Positions 24,965 to 34,866 of a stretch of DNA of 64,000 bases are shown piece by piece. Position 1 is the stretch's first letter. Every line of letters starts with the position of its first letter. Made by a program: the position numbers and the translations under genes. The stretch is from Pseudomonas putida. GTDB lineage: Bacteria; Pseudomonadota; Gammaproteobacteria; Pseudomonadales; Pseudomonadaceae. Where the stretch lies: positions 310,001-374,000 of the forward strand of contig NZ_JANHLK010000002.1 in the NCBI RefSeq assembly GCF_028682635.1, read 5' to 3'. The notes beneath the pieces were generated by a model. The model was not told where the DNA came from. It was given only the letters and a program-made list of their open reading frames with translations, and ran no database searches.

Positions 24965-26545
24965 ATGACCACGATACTTGGACACAACTACATCGGCGGC
25001 CGCCGCAGCGCCAACGGCAACTTGCACCTGCAAAGTCTCGACGCGACCACCGGTGAGCCATTGCCCGGCACCTTCTTCCAGGCATCCGAAGCCGAGGTGG
25101 ATGCCGCCGCCAAAGCCGCCGCCGCGGCGTACCCGATCTACCGTAATCTCAGTGCAGAAAAGCGCGCGACCTTCCTCGATGCCATCGCCGATGAAATCGA
25201 TGCCCTGGGCGATGACTTCGTCGCCACCGTGTGCCGCGAAACCGCATTACCGGCCGGGCGTATCCAGGGTGAACGCGCTCGCACCAGCGGCCAGTTGCGC
25301 CTGTTCGCCAAGGTCCTGCGTCGCGGTGATTTCTACGGTGCGCGCATCGACCGGGCGTTGCCGGATCGCCAGCCTTTGCCACGCCCGGACCTGCGTCAAT
25401 ACCGCATCGCCCTGGGGCCGGTAGCGGTGTTTGGCGCCAGCAACTTTCCATTGGCGTTCTCCACCGCCGGTGGCGATACCGCCTCGGCCCTGGCCGCCGG
25501 ATGCCCGGTAGTGTTCAAGGCCCACAGCGGGCACATGGCAACCGCCGAGTGGGTGGCGGACGCAATCATCCGCGCCGCCGAGCGCACGGAAATGCCCGCG
25601 GGGGTGTTCAACATGATCTACGGCGGTGGCGTCGGTGAGTGGCTGGTCAAGCACCCGGCGATCCAGGCCGTGGGTTTCACCGGCTCGCTCAAGGGCGGCA
25701 ATGCCCTGAGTCACATGGCCGCGACCCGGCCACAGCCGATCCCGGTGTTCGCCGAGATGTCGAGCATCAACCCGGTGTTCCTGCTGCCCGAGGCGCTGGC
25801 CGTCCGGGGTGAACAGATCGCGGCGCAGCTTGCCGGTTCAGTGACCCTGGGCTGTGGCCAGTTCTGCACCAACCCTGGCCTGGTCATCGGCCTGCGTTCG
25901 CCGCAGTTCAGCACCTTTCTCGAAACCTTTTGCGCGAGCATGAACCAGCAACCTGCGCAAACCATGCTCAATGCTGGCGCGCTGGCCAGTTACAGCCGAG
26001 GCCTGGGCGAGCTGCACGAACATCCGGGGCTGACCCATCTGGCGGGCAAGCCGCAGCAGGGCAGTCAGGCGCAGCCGCAAGTGTTCAAGGCCGATGTCAG
26101 CCTGTTGCTCAAGGGTGATGAACTGCTTCAGGAAGAAGTGTTCGGGCCGACCACCATCGTCGTGGAAGTCGAGAGCCGTGCGCAGTTGGCGCAGGCGCTG
26201 CAGGGGTTGCGCGGGCAACTGACCGCGACCTTGATTGGCGAGGCGGATGAGCTGCTGGAGTACCGCTGGCTGGCGGAGATGTTGCAGGAAAAGGTCGGGC
26301 GGATTTTGCTCAATGGTTATCCGACCGGGGTCGAGGTGTGCGAGGCGATGGTGCATGGCGGGCCTTATCCGGCAACGTCCGATTCGCGCGGGACCTCGGT
26401 GGGGACGTTGGCGATCGATCGCTTCCTGCGGCCGGTGTGCTTCCAGAATTACCCGGATGCGTTGTTGCCCGAGGCGTTGCAGAACGCCAATCCGCTGGGG
26501 ATTCGGCGGTTGGTGGATGGGGAGGTGAGTCAGTCAACCTTGTAG
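24965..26545 (+). CDS. Aldehyde dehydrogenase, 2-oxoglutarate semialdehyde dehydrogenase type
   Basis: 526 residues, typical of the NADP-linked KGSADH type rather than 480-500 residue ALDHs. Oxyanion N160 in FGASNFP, K185 in VVFKAHSGH, general base E264 in FAEMSSINP and nucleophile C301 in GCGQFCTNPG are in place. It would oxidise 2-oxoglutarate semialdehyde to 2-oxoglutarate, finishing the route started by the two dehydratases. AAGGA lies 7 nt upstream of the ATG. A REP palindrome separates it from the preceding gene, so its expression may be uneven. Confidence 0.9.
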   Translation: MTTILGHNYIGGRRSANGNLHLQSLDATTGEPLPGTFFQASEAEVDAAAKAAAAAYPIYRNLSAEKRATFLDAIADEIDALGDDFVATVCRETALPAGRIQGERARTSGQLRLFAKVLRRGDFYGARIDRALPDRQPLPRPDLRQYRIALGPVAVFGASNFPLAFSTAGGDTASALAAGCPVVFKAHSGHMATAEWVADAIIRAAERTEMPAGVFNMIYGGGVGEWLVKHPAIQAVGFTGSLKGGNALSHMAATRPQPIPVFAEMSSINPVFLLPEALAVRGEQIAAQLAGSVTLGCGQFCTNPGLVIGLRSPQFSTFLETFCASMNQQPAQTMLNAGALASYSRGLGELHEHPGLTHLAGKPQQGSQAQPQVFKADVSLLLKGDELLQEEVFGPTTIVVEVESRAQLAQALQGLRGQLTATLIGEADELLEYRWLAEMLQEKVGRILLNGYPTGVEVCEAMVHGGPYPATSDSRGTSVGTLAIDRFLRPVCFQNYPDALLPEALQNANPLGIRRLVDGEVSQSTL

Positions 26546-26562
26546 TGTCTGGATGACCGCTA

Positions 26563-26631
26563 TCGCTGGCAAGCCAGCTCCTACAGGTTTTGCGGCGTGC
26601 TCGAAACCTGTAGGAGCTGGCTTGCCAGCGA
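26563..26631. repeat. REP-type inverted pair, class GGCTTGCCAGCGA (R6)
   Basis: 28-bp perfect arms, this time with GTAGGAGC facing inward, in the convergent gap between the aldehyde dehydrogenase and an EamA gene. Confidence 0.9.
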
Positions 26632-26655
26632 AGGCGTCATCAAGCTCACCACAAA

Positions 26656-27561
26656 TTACCTGGCTCCCACCTCAATTGCCTTCACCGCAGGCTTCAACAC
26701 CAGCCACAACGCCGCCGCAATCAACACCCCGCCATACACATGCGCCATCGACAACGGCTCACCCAGCAACAGTGCGCCCCACAACACCCCGAATGGCGGG
26801 ATCAGGAAGGTCGTGGTCATCGACCTCACGGGCCCGACCGAGCTGAGCAAGCGGAAGTAAACGATGTACGCCAGCGCAGTACACACCAGCCCCAATCCCA
26901 GCAACGACAACCAGACATCCCAGCCACCCCAGCTCGCCGGCGGCTGGCTGATCACGCTGTAGCCGAACAGCGGCAGCAGGAACAACGTCGCCCCGAGCAT
27001 GCTGCCCAGCGCAGACAAACGGCTGTCGAGCCCACCGGCCTGATCCAGCCAGCGGCGTGCTAGAAAACCGGCAAAGCCATAACAGGTGGTGGCGAGCAGG
27101 CAGGCGAGGGCGCCCATCAGCAATTGCATATCGAATGCCACCGGGCCCGCGCGCGTCAGCACGCCAACGCCGAACAAGCCGAGAAATACCCCGCCGAGCT
27201 TGGCGCCGGTGAGTCGCTCATGGAAGAACAAGCCGCCGATCAACACGCCCATCAGCGGTGTGGTGGCGTTGAAAATGGCCGAGTACCCAGCCGGCAGCAC
27301 CTGGGCGGCCACGGAGTACAGGGTGGCCGGAATCCCCGAGTTGATCACCCCGAGCAGCATCACAGTCTTGAGTTTGCCTTTGAAATCCCAGCTGATGCGC
27401 ATCAGCCCGAGGATCAGCAACAGGCCGGTAGCGGCAATCGACACGCGGAAAAAGGCCGTGGGGATGGTACCAATCACCGGGGCGATGATGCGCATGAACA
27501 GAAAGCTCGCACCCCAGATGGCCGCCAGTGACAGTAAACGGACAATATCGACGGGGTTCAC
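26656..27561 (-). CDS. EamA/DMT-family transporter
   Basis: 301 residues with ten hydrophobic segments in two EamA halves; LAAIWGASFLFMRIIAPVIG is the typical first repeat. The start is GTG at 27561, with AAGGAGAG about 5 nt upstream on the leftward strand. Function is probably metabolite export from the cytoplasm. It is divergent from aceK, sharing a 157-base gap. Substrate unknown. Confidence 0.88.
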   Translation of the reverse strand: MNPVDIVRLLSLAAIWGASFLFMRIIAPVIGTIPTAFFRVSIAATGLLLILGLMRISWDFKGKLKTVMLLGVINSGIPATLYSVAAQVLPAGYSAIFNATTPLMGVLIGGLFFHERLTGAKLGGVFLGLFGVGVLTRAGPVAFDMQLLMGALACLLATTCYGFAGFLARRWLDQAGGLDSRLSALGSMLGATLFLLPLFGYSVISQPPASWGGWDVWLSLLGLGLVCTALAYIVYFRLLSSVGPVRSMTTTFLIPPFGVLWGALLLGEPLSMAHVYGGVLIAAALWLVLKPAVKAIEVGAR

Positions 27562-27718
27562 GCTGCTCTCCTTCCTTTATGGGGACGAGAGTGTTGCCGA
27601 GCGGCTGATCGATGGCAACCGAAAAACCGGCAAATAACCCGGGCGCAAAATTACGCTTCTCCTGCACCCGCTTCACTGGCTAAGCTCAGGGCTCACGAAT
27701 TCCCGCAGAGGTCTCACC

Positions 27719-29428
27719 ATGCCGCAGCAATGGCCAGCCGCCGATATCGCCCGAATGATCCTCGATGGCTTTGACGATTACCGCGAGCATTTCCGGCAGA
27801 TCACCGACGGTGCGCGGGCCCGCTTCGAGCAGGCCCAGTGGCAGGAGACGCAGGTCGCGTCGGCCGCGCGGATCAATCTCTACGAAGAAAAAGTCAGCGA
27901 AACCGTGGAACGGCTGCGCATCGCGTTCGACAGTGACACCCTGGACGTCAGTTGCTGGCCGCTGGTCAAGAGCGCCTACATCAGTCTGATCGACCTGCGC
28001 TTCGACGATGAATTGTCCGAGACCTGGTACAACTCGATTTTCTGCGGGCTGTTCAGCCATGACCTGATCAGCGACGGCTGCATGTTCATCCACACCACGC
28101 GGCCGAGCCTGCGCCGGGCCCGCGCCGCGCAAACCCGCACCTACAAACCCCAGGGTCAGTTGGCGGGGATGCTGGCGAGCATCTTTGCCGACTATCGCTT
28201 CAGCGAGGAATACGCCGACCTGCCCGGCGATCTGCGCCGCCTTGAAGCGCAACTGCGCGAGAACCTGCCGGACTGGGTGTGCAAGGACCCGGAGCTTGGC
28301 GTCGAACTGTTTTCCTCGGTGCTCTACCGCAACAAGGGCGCCTACCTGGTGGGGCGCATCTACACCGCCGATGAACAATGGCCGCTGGCGATCCCGCTGC
28401 TGCACCTGGAGGGGCGCGGTATCCAGATCGACGCGCTGATCACCGACGAAGCGGACGTGTCGATCATCTTCTCGTTCACCCGTTCCTATTTCATGGTCGA
28501 TGTGCCGGTGCCGGCAGAGTTCATCGGTTTCCTCAAGCGCATCCTGCCGGGCAAGCACATCGCCGAGCTGTACACTTCGATCGGTTTCTACAAGCATGGC
28601 AAGTCCGAGTTTTATCGGGCGTTGATCAACCACCTGGCCAACACCGACGACCAGTTCATCATGGCCCCCGGCGTGCGCGGCATGGTCATGAGCGTGTTCA
28701 CCCTGCCGGGGTTCAACACCGTGTTCAAAATCATCAAGGACCGCTTCTCCCCGTCAAAAAACGTCGACCGCGCGACTGTGATCGAGAAGTACCGGCTGGT
28801 AAAAAGCGTCGACCGCGTCGGGCGCATGGCCGACACCCAGGAGTTCGCCGATTTCCGCTTCCCGCTGAGCAAGTTCGACCCGGCGTGCCTGGAAGAACTG
28901 CTGGACGTCGCGCCGTCCACGGTGTCGGTGGAAGGCGACACGGTGCTGATCCGCCACTGCTGGACCGAACGGCGCATGACGCCGCTGAACCTGTACCTGG
29001 AAAACGCCAACGACGCGCAGGTGCGCGAGGCCCTGGAGGATTACGGCCTGGCGATCAAGCAACTGGCGGCGGCGAACATCTTTCCCGGTGACATGCTGCT
29101 GAAGAACTTCGGCGTTACCCGCCACGGTCGCGTGGTGTTCTACGACTATGACGAGATCTGCTTCCTGACCGAGGCCAACTTCCGCCACATCCCGCAACCG
29201 CGCACGCCGGAAGATGAAATGGCGTCCGAGCCGTGGTATTCGATCGGGCCGCTGGATGTGTTCCCCGAGGAATTCCCGCCGTTTTTGTTTGCCGATTCGG
29301 GGCAGCGCAAGTTGTTCGATCAGTTGCATGGCGAGTTGTACAACGCTGACTACTGGAAAAGCCTGCAGGAGGCGATTCGGGCGGGGAAGGTGATCGATGT
29401 GTTTCCGTATCGGAGGAAGCAGCAATAA
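27719..29428 (+). CDS. aceK: Isocitrate dehydrogenase kinase/phosphatase
   Basis: 569 residues, the usual AceK length. An N-terminal regulatory half is followed by a kinase-like fold ([20 protein letters not shown] with the Gly-rich and Lys elements, then DMLLKNFGV and VVFYDYDEI as the catalytic and metal loops). The enzyme reversibly phosphorylates isocitrate dehydrogenase to route carbon into the glyoxylate bypass on acetate or fatty acids. No aceA or aceB gene is adjacent, unlike in enteric bacteria. Confidence 0.96.
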   Translation: MPQQWPAADIARMILDGFDDYREHFRQITDGARARFEQAQWQETQVASAARINLYEEKVSETVERLRIAFDSDTLDVSCWPLVKSAYISLIDLRFDDELSETWYNSIFCGLFSHDLISDGCMFIHTTRPSLRRARAAQTRTYKPQGQLAGMLASIFADYRFSEEYADLPGDLRRLEAQLRENLPDWVCKDPELGVELFSSVLYRNKGAYLVGRIYTADEQWPLAIPLLHLEGRGIQIDALITDEADVSIIFSFTRSYFMVDVPVPAEFIGFLKRILPGKHIAELYTSIGFYKHGKSEFYRALINHLANTDDQFIMAPGVRGMVMSVFTLPGFNTVFKIIKDRFSPSKNVDRATVIEKYRLVKSVDRVGRMADTQEFADFRFPLSKFDPACLEELLDVAPSTVSVEGDTVLIRHCWTERRMTPLNLYLENANDAQVREALEDYGLAIKQLAAANIFPGDMLLKNFGVTRHGRVVFYDYDEICFLTEANFRHIPQPRTPEDEMASEPWYSIGPLDVFPEEFPPFLFADSGQRKLFDQLHGELYNADYWKSLQEAIRAGKVIDVFPYRRKQQ

Positions 29429-29496
29429 GCCGCAAGCTTTAAGCTTGAAGCTGCTTCTCTGTTAACCTTGTCGCTTTTGGCTTATCGCTTGCGGCT
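29428..29496. repeat. AGCCGCAAGC inverted repeat between aceK and hrpA (R7)
   Basis: Arms AGCCGCAAGC (29428-29437) and GCTTGCGGCT (29487-29496) flank an AAGCTT-rich loop (CTTTAAGCTTGAAGCTGC). It differs from the GTAGGAGC repeats. It starts at the last base of the aceK stop and ends 6 nt before the hrpA ATG. Confidence 0.75.
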
Positions 29497-29502
29497 GCTT
29501 TT

Positions 29503-32500
29503 ATGACCATCGACAAACTGCTGAAAAACCTCGATCACGCCATGCTTGCCGACCGCCACCGGCTGCGGCGGCAGTTGCTTGAGCTGCGCAAGAAACCCGA
29601 CGAAGCCAAGCTGGCCCAATGGGTGGCGCGGATGCAGGCGTCCTGTGACCAGGTGCTGGCCCGGCGCGCCAGCCTGCCGGTGATTCGTTACGACGACAGC
29701 CTGCCGATCGCCGCCAAGCGCGACGAAATCAAGAAAGCGCTGGAAAAGCACCAGGTGCTGATCATCGCCGGCGAAACCGGTTCGGGTAAAACCACCCAGT
29801 TGCCGAAGATCTGCCTGGAAATCGGCCGCGGGCAACATGGCCTGATCGGCCACACCCAACCACGGCGAATCGCCGCACGTAGCGTGGCGGCCCGGGTGGC
29901 CGAAGAACTCGGCACGCCGTTGGGCGCGCTGGTCGGCTATCAGGTGCGCTTCGAGGATCAGAGCGATTCCAACACCCTGATAAAACTGATGACCGACGGC
30001 ATCCTGCTGGCGGAAACCCAGAACGACCGCTATCTGGAACGCTACGACACCATCATCGTCGACGAAGCCCACGAACGCAGCCTCAATATCGACTTCCTGC
30101 TCGGTTACCTGAAAACCCTGCTGCCCCGTCGTCCGGACCTGAAAGTCATCATCACTTCGGCAACCATCGACCTGGAGCGTTTCTCCAAGCATTTCGACGA
30201 TGCGCCCATTGTCGAAGTCTCCGGCCGTACCTTCCCGGTGGACACCTGGTATCGCCCGCTGACCCTGGAACAGGATGAGGAGGGCAACCGGGTCGAGGAC
30301 GACCTGACGGTGGATCAGGCGATTCTCGCCACCCTCGACGAAATTGCCGCCTACGAGCGCAGCGAACGCCGCAGCCCTGGTGACGTGCTGGTGTTCCTGC
30401 CCGGCGAGCGCGAGATTCGCGATGCCGCCGACATGCTGCGCAAGGCCCAGCTCAAGCACACCGAGATCCTGCCGTTGTACGCGCGCCTGTCGCCGGCCGA
30501 GCAGCAGCGGATTTTCCAGTCGCACCCGGGCCGTCGCGTGGTGCTGGCGACCAACGTCGCGGAAACCTCGCTGACCGTGCCGGGCATCCGTTACGTGATC
30601 GACAGCGGCACCGCGCGCATCAGTCGCTACAGCTACCGCGCCAAGGTCCAGCGCCTGCCCATCGAAGCCATTTCCCAGGCCAGCGCCAACCAGCGTAAAG
30701 GCCGCTGCGGACGGGTCGAGCCGGGCATCTGCGTGCGCCTGTACAGCGAAGAAGATTTCCTCGGACGCCCGGAATTCACCGATCCGGAAATCCTGCGCAC
30801 CAACCTCGCCGCCGTTATCTTGCAGATGCTGCACCTGCGCCTTGGCGAGGTCAGCGCATTCCCGTTCATCGAGCCGCCCGATGGCAAGGCGATCAGCGAC
30901 GGCTACAACCTGCTGCAAGAACTCTCGGCGGTGGACCGCAACAGTCAGTTGACCCCGCTCGGTCGGCAACTGGCGCGACTGCCGGTGGACCCGCGCATGG
31001 GCCGCATGCTGCTCGAAGCGGCCAAGCTCGGCAGCCTGCAGGAAGTGCTGATCGTCGCCAGCGCCATGTCGATCCAGGACCCGCGCGAGCGTCCGCCGGA
31101 GCGCCAGCAAGCCGCAGACCAGGCCCACGCGCAATGGAAAGATACCGACTCGGACTTCGCCGGGCTGGTCAACCTGTGGCGTGGGTTCGAAGAGCAGCGC
31201 CAGGCGCTGACCGCCAGCCCGCTGCGTAACTGGTGTCGCAAGAATTTCCTGAATTACCTGCGCCTGCGTGAGTGGCGCGACTCCCATCGCCAGTTGAGCC
31301 TCATCTGCCGCGACATGCAGCTGAGCCTTAACAAAGAGCCGGCGGATTACCCGAAACTGCACAAGGCAGTGCTGGTGGGCTTGCTCAGCCAGATCGGCCA
31401 GAAAACCGAAGACGGCGATTACCTCGGAGCGCGGCAGCGGCGTTTCTGGATTCATCCGTCGTCGGGTATCGGCAAGAAACGCCCGCAGTGGCTGATGACT
31501 GCCGAACTGGTGGAAACCACCAAGCTGTATGCGCGGATGGTGGCCAAGATCGATGCCGACTGGATCGAGCCGCTGGCCGGGCACCTGATCAAGAAAAACC
31601 ACTTCGAACCCCATTGGGAGAAGAAGCGTGGCCAGGTCGTGGCCTTCGAGCAGATCACCCTGTTCGGGCTGATCGTGGTCGGCCGCCGGCCGGTGCACTA
31701 CGGCCCGATCGATCCGGTGGTGTCCCGTGAACTGTTCATCCGCGAAGCGCTGGTGCGTGGCGAAATCCAGTCGAAAGCCAAGTGCCTGACGGCCAACAAG
31801 CAGCTGCTGGAACAACTCGACGAACTGGAAGCCAAGGCCCGTCGCCGGGACATTCTCGCCGACGAAGAAACCCTATACGCCTTCTACGACGCGCGGTTGC
31901 CGGCAGAGATCCACCAGACCGCGACGTTCGACAGCTGGTATCGGATCAACAGCCAGAAAGACCCGCAGCTGCTGATCATGCGCGAAGAGGACGTGCTGGC
32001 GCGCGAAGCCAGTGAAGTCACCGCCCAGCATTACCCGGACACGCTGCACATCGGCGACCTCGAATTGGCCCTGAGCTACCACTTCGAACCGAACCACCCG
32101 CGTGACGGCGTGACCCTGCGGGTACCGGCACCGCTGTTGCCGATGCTGCCGCCGGAACGCCTGGAATGGCTGGTGCCGGGGCTGATCGAAGCCAAGTGCA
32201 TTGCCCTGGTGCGCAACCTGCCCAAGGCCCTGCGCAAGAATTTCGTGCCGGTGCCGGATTTCGTCAAGGCCGCGTTGCAGCGCATGACCTTCGCTGAAGG
32301 TTCATTACCCCAGGCCCTGGGTCGGGAGTTGCTGCGCATGACCGGCGCCCGGGTCAGCGATGAAGCCTGGAGCGAGGCCGCGCAGCAGGTCGAAAGCCAT
32401 CTGCGGATGAACCTGGAAATCGTCGACGCCCAGGGCAAGTTCCTCGGCGAAGGGCGCGACCTGGCCGAACTGACCGCGCGTTTCGCCGAAGCCAGCCAGG

Positions 32501-33399
32501 CCGCCCTGGCCGTGCCGCAAACCGCGAAAAGCCAGCAGCCGGTCGAACCGAAAGTGTTTGCCGCCGTGGCCGAGAAAACCCAGCAGAAGATCGCCGGGCT
32601 GTCGATGACGGTCTATCCGGCGCTGGTGGAAGAGGCGGGGACAGTCAAGGAAGGACGTTTCTCGACCCCGGCCGAAGCCGAGTTCCAGCATCGCCGCGCC
32701 TTGCAGCGCCTGCTGATGCAGCAACTGGCGGAGCCGGCGAAGTTCCTGCGTGGCAAGTTGCCGGGCCTGACCGAGCTGGGCCTGCTGTATCGCGACATGG
32801 GGCGTGTCGATGCGTTGGTGGAAGACATTCTGTTGGCCAGCCTCGACAGCTGCATCCTCGACGGTGAAGACCCGCTGCCACGGGATGGCGCCGGATTGGC
32901 CGCGTTGGCCGAACGCAAGCGCGGGGCCTGGACCGAACATGCCGAACGCGTGGCCAGGCTGACCCTGGAAATCCTCAAGCACTGGCACGGCCTGCAAAAA
33001 CGCTTCAAGGGCAAGATCGACCTGGCGCAAGCCGTGGCCCTGAACGACATCAAGCAGCAGCTCAGCCATCTGGTGTATCCGGGGTTTGTCCGGGAAACGC
33101 CGATGCAGTGGCTCAAGGAACTGCCGCGCTACCTCAAGGCCATCGAACAGCGTTTCGAAAAAATCGGCGCCCAAGTGCAACGGGATCGGGTCTGGAGCGG
33201 CGAGTTGTCCGGCCTCTGGACGCAATACCAGACCCGCGCCAACAAACACGCCCAGGAAGGTAAGCGCGACCCGCAGCTGGAGTTGTACCGCTGGTGGCTG
33301 GAGGAATACCGGGTTTCGCTGTTTGCCCAGCAGTTGGGAACCAAGGTGCCGATCTCCGACAAGCGCCTGAGCAAGCAGTGGAGTCAAGTCGAAGCCTGA
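29503..33399 (+). CDS. hrpA: ATP-dependent RNA helicase HrpA
   Basis: 1298 residues, full HrpA length. Walker A GETGSGKT is at 90-97, DEAH at 186-189, SAT near 214, then the RGRxGR-like motif (NQRKGRCGRVEPG), a helicase-associated HA2 region, an OB fold and the long HrpA-specific C-terminal domain. HrpA is a DEAH-box 3'-5' helicase linked to fimbrial mRNA processing and to rescue of collided ribosomes in E. coli. No Shine-Dalgarno sequence precedes the ATG; repeat R7 occupies that position. Confidence 0.96.
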   Translation: MTIDKLLKNLDHAMLADRHRLRRQLLELRKKPDEAKLAQWVARMQASCDQVLARRASLPVIRYDDSLPIAAKRDEIKKALEKHQVLIIAGETGSGKTTQLPKICLEIGRGQHGLIGHTQPRRIAARSVAARVAEELGTPLGALVGYQVRFEDQSDSNTLIKLMTDGILLAETQNDRYLERYDTIIVDEAHERSLNIDFLLGYLKTLLPRRPDLKVIITSATIDLERFSKHFDDAPIVEVSGRTFPVDTWYRPLTLEQDEEGNRVEDDLTVDQAILATLDEIAAYERSERRSPGDVLVFLPGEREIRDAADMLRKAQLKHTEILPLYARLSPAEQQRIFQSHPGRRVVLATNVAETSLTVPGIRYVIDSGTARISRYSYRAKVQRLPIEAISQASANQRKGRCGRVEPGICVRLYSEEDFLGRPEFTDPEILRTNLAAVILQMLHLRLGEVSAFPFIEPPDGKAISDGYNLLQELSAVDRNSQLTPLGRQLARLPVDPRMGRMLLEAAKLGSLQEVLIVASAMSIQDPRERPPERQQAADQAHAQWKDTDSDFAGLVNLWRGFEEQRQALTASPLRNWCRKNFLNYLRLREWRDSHRQLSLICRDMQLSLNKEPADYPKLHKAVLVGLLSQIGQKTEDGDYLGARQRRFWIHPSSGIGKKRPQWLMTAELVETTKLYARMVAKIDADWIEPLAGHLIKKNHFEPHWEKKRGQVVAFEQITLFGLIVVGRRPVHYGPIDPVVSRELFIREALVRGEIQSKAKCLTANKQLLEQLDELEAKARRRDILADEETLYAFYDARLPAEIHQTATFDSWYRINSQKDPQLLIMREEDVLAREASEVTAQHYPDTLHIGDLELALSYHFEPNHPRDGVTLRVPAPLLPMLPPERLEWLVPGLIEAKCIALVRNLPKALRKNFVPVPDFVKAALQRMTFAEGSLPQALGRELLRMTGARVSDEAWSEAAQQVESHLRMNLEIVDAQGKFLGEGRDLAELTARFAEASQAALAVPQTAKSQQPVEPKVFAAVAEKTQQKIAGLSMTVYPALVEEAGTVKEGRFSTPAEAEFQHRRALQRLLMQQLAEPAKFLRGKLPGLTELGLLYRDMGRVDALVEDILLASLDSCILDGEDPLPRDGAGLAALAERKRGAWTEHAERVARLTLEILKHWHGLQKRFKGKIDLAQAVALNDIKQQLSHLVYPGFVRETPMQWLKELPRYLKAIEQRFEKIGAQVQRDRVWSGELSGLWTQYQTRANKHAQEGKRDPQLELYRWWLEEYRVSLFAQQLGTKVPISDKRLSKQWSQVEA

Positions 33400-33404
33400 C
33401 CGGA

Positions 33405-33495
33405 CCTTGTAGGAGCTGGCTTGCCAGCGAAAGCGTCCTTGAGCCCTGCATCGCCCATGAAGACGCCATCGCCGGCAAGCCGGGCTCCTACAGGG
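33405..33495. repeat. REP-type inverted pair, class GGCTTGCCAGCGA (R8)
   Basis: Arms 33406-33430 and 33469-33494, with several mismatches (SCAGC versus SCCGG forms), GTAGGAGC outward. It follows hrpA in tandem with the condensing-enzyme gene. Confidence 0.8.
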
Positions 33496-33672
33496 TTTGC
33501 GTCGTTCTTTAAGCGGATTCGACATTCAGCAAAAAGGCGCCAAAATCCAAGGTTTATGGCAAACTTCGCGCCTATAAACACCGGCCCCGCGATTTTGAGC
33601 CTTCGCCGCCGCGGGCAGGCCGGAATACAGCGATGCCAGGTTTGCGTCCACGGATGGGAATAGACCCTTTGT

Positions 33673-33696
33673 GCATTGGTACGTTTGTACCAATGC
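33673..33696. promoter_or_regulatory. Perfect palindrome upstream of the FabH-like gene
   Basis: Arms GCATTGGTAC and GTACCAATGC with a 4-nt GTTT centre, 30 nt before the ATG. Size and symmetry fit a TetR-type operator, a family that often regulates fatty-acid genes. No TetR gene lies in the window. It could also fold in RNA, but no U-run follows. Confidence 0.55.
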
Positions 33697-33726
33697 TTTC
33701 TGCCTGAACAGATCAGAGACACGACC

Positions 33727-34848
33727 ATGCATAACGTCGTCATCAGCGGCACCGGCCTGTACACCCCGGCCAACAGCATCTCCAACGAAGAGCTGGTGCA
33801 GTCTTTCAATGCTTATGTCGCTCAATTCAACGCTGACAACGCCCAGGCCATTGCCCGTGGTGAAGTCGAGGCGTTGACCGAGTCCAGCGCAGCCTTCATC
33901 GAAAAAGCCTCTGGCATCAAAAGCCGCTTTGTCATGGACAAGGAAGGCATTCTCGACCCGCAACGCATGGCGCCACGCTTGCCGGAGCGTTCCAACGACG
34001 AATGGTCGGTGCTCTGCCAGATGGCCATCGGCGCCGCCGAACAAGCCTTGCAACGCGCCGGCAAAACCGCCGCGGACATCGACGGCGTGATCGTCGCCTG
34101 CTCCAACCTGCAACGCGCCTATCCGGCCATTGCCATCGAAGTCCAGGAAGCGCTGGGCATCCAGGGTTTCGGTTTCGACATGAACGTGGCGTGCTCTTCG
34201 GCCACCTTCGGCATCCAGGCCGCAGCCAATAGCGTGCAGCTGGGCCAGGCCCGGGCGGTCCTGATGGTCAACCCGGAAGTCTGCACCGGTCACCTGAACT
34301 TCCGCGACCGCGACAGCCACTTCATCTTCGGCGATGCCGCGACCGCCGTGATCATCGAGCGCGCTGACCTGGCCACCTCCAGCCACCAGTTCGACATCGT
34401 CAGCACCAAGTTGCTGACCAAGTTCTCCAACAACATCCGCAACAACTTTGGCTTCCTCAACCGCGCCGCGGAAGAGGGCATCGGAGCCAAGGACAAGCTG
34501 TTCGTGCAGGAAGGCCGCAAGGTGTTCAAGGAAGTCTGCCCGATGGTCGCCGAGCTGATCGCTGCGCACCTGGAAGAGAACCAACTCAACGTCAATGACG
34601 TGAAACGCTTCTGGCTGCACCAGGCCAACCTCAGCATGAACCACCTGATCGTCAGGAAGCTGCTGGGACGTGAAGCCACCGAGCAGGAGGCGCCGGTGAT
34701 TCTCGATACCTATGCCAACACCAGTTCGGCAGGTTCGGTGATTGCGTTCCACAAGCACCAGGATGATCTGGCTGCCGGCTCGCTGGCGGTGCTCAGCTCG
34801 TTTGGTGCGGGTTATTCGATTGGTAGCGTGCTGTTGCGCAAGCGCTGA
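33727..34848 (+). CDS. Beta-ketoacyl-ACP synthase III-like condensing enzyme
   Basis: 373 residues, longer than the roughly 320 of FabH. The triad is C156 in NVACSSATFG, H297 in FWLHQAN and N330 in YANTSSAGS. An insertion of about 45 residues near the N-terminus (QSFNAYVAQFNADNAQ and following) sets it apart from FabH. P. aeruginosa PA3286, of similar size, condenses medium-chain acyl-CoA with malonyl-ACP and is the closest match I recall. The ATG at 33727 is 30 nt after a perfect palindrome. Single-gene unit. Confidence 0.87.
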   Translation: MHNVVISGTGLYTPANSISNEELVQSFNAYVAQFNADNAQAIARGEVEALTESSAAFIEKASGIKSRFVMDKEGILDPQRMAPRLPERSNDEWSVLCQMAIGAAEQALQRAGKTAADIDGVIVACSNLQRAYPAIAIEVQEALGIQGFGFDMNVACSSATFGIQAAANSVQLGQARAVLMVNPEVCTGHLNFRDRDSHFIFGDAATAVIIERADLATSSHQFDIVSTKLLTKFSNNIRNNFGFLNRAAEEGIGAKDKLFVQEGRKVFKEVCPMVAELIAAHLEENQLNVNDVKRFWLHQANLSMNHLIVRKLLGREATEQEAPVILDTYANTSSAGSVIAFHKHQDDLAAGSLAVLSSFGAGYSIGSVLLRKR

Positions 34849-34866
34849 TTTTTTTCGCTGTCGCCG

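Noticed and set aside
22522..24987. 821-codon open frame on the minus strand across the dehydratase and AraD1 genes
   Set aside because: It is antisense to two well-supported genes with clear motifs and has no recognisable domain; high GC produces such frames.
29482..31815. 777-codon antisense open frame opposite hrpA
   Set aside because: It mirrors hrpA codons and shows no motif, signal or ribosome site.
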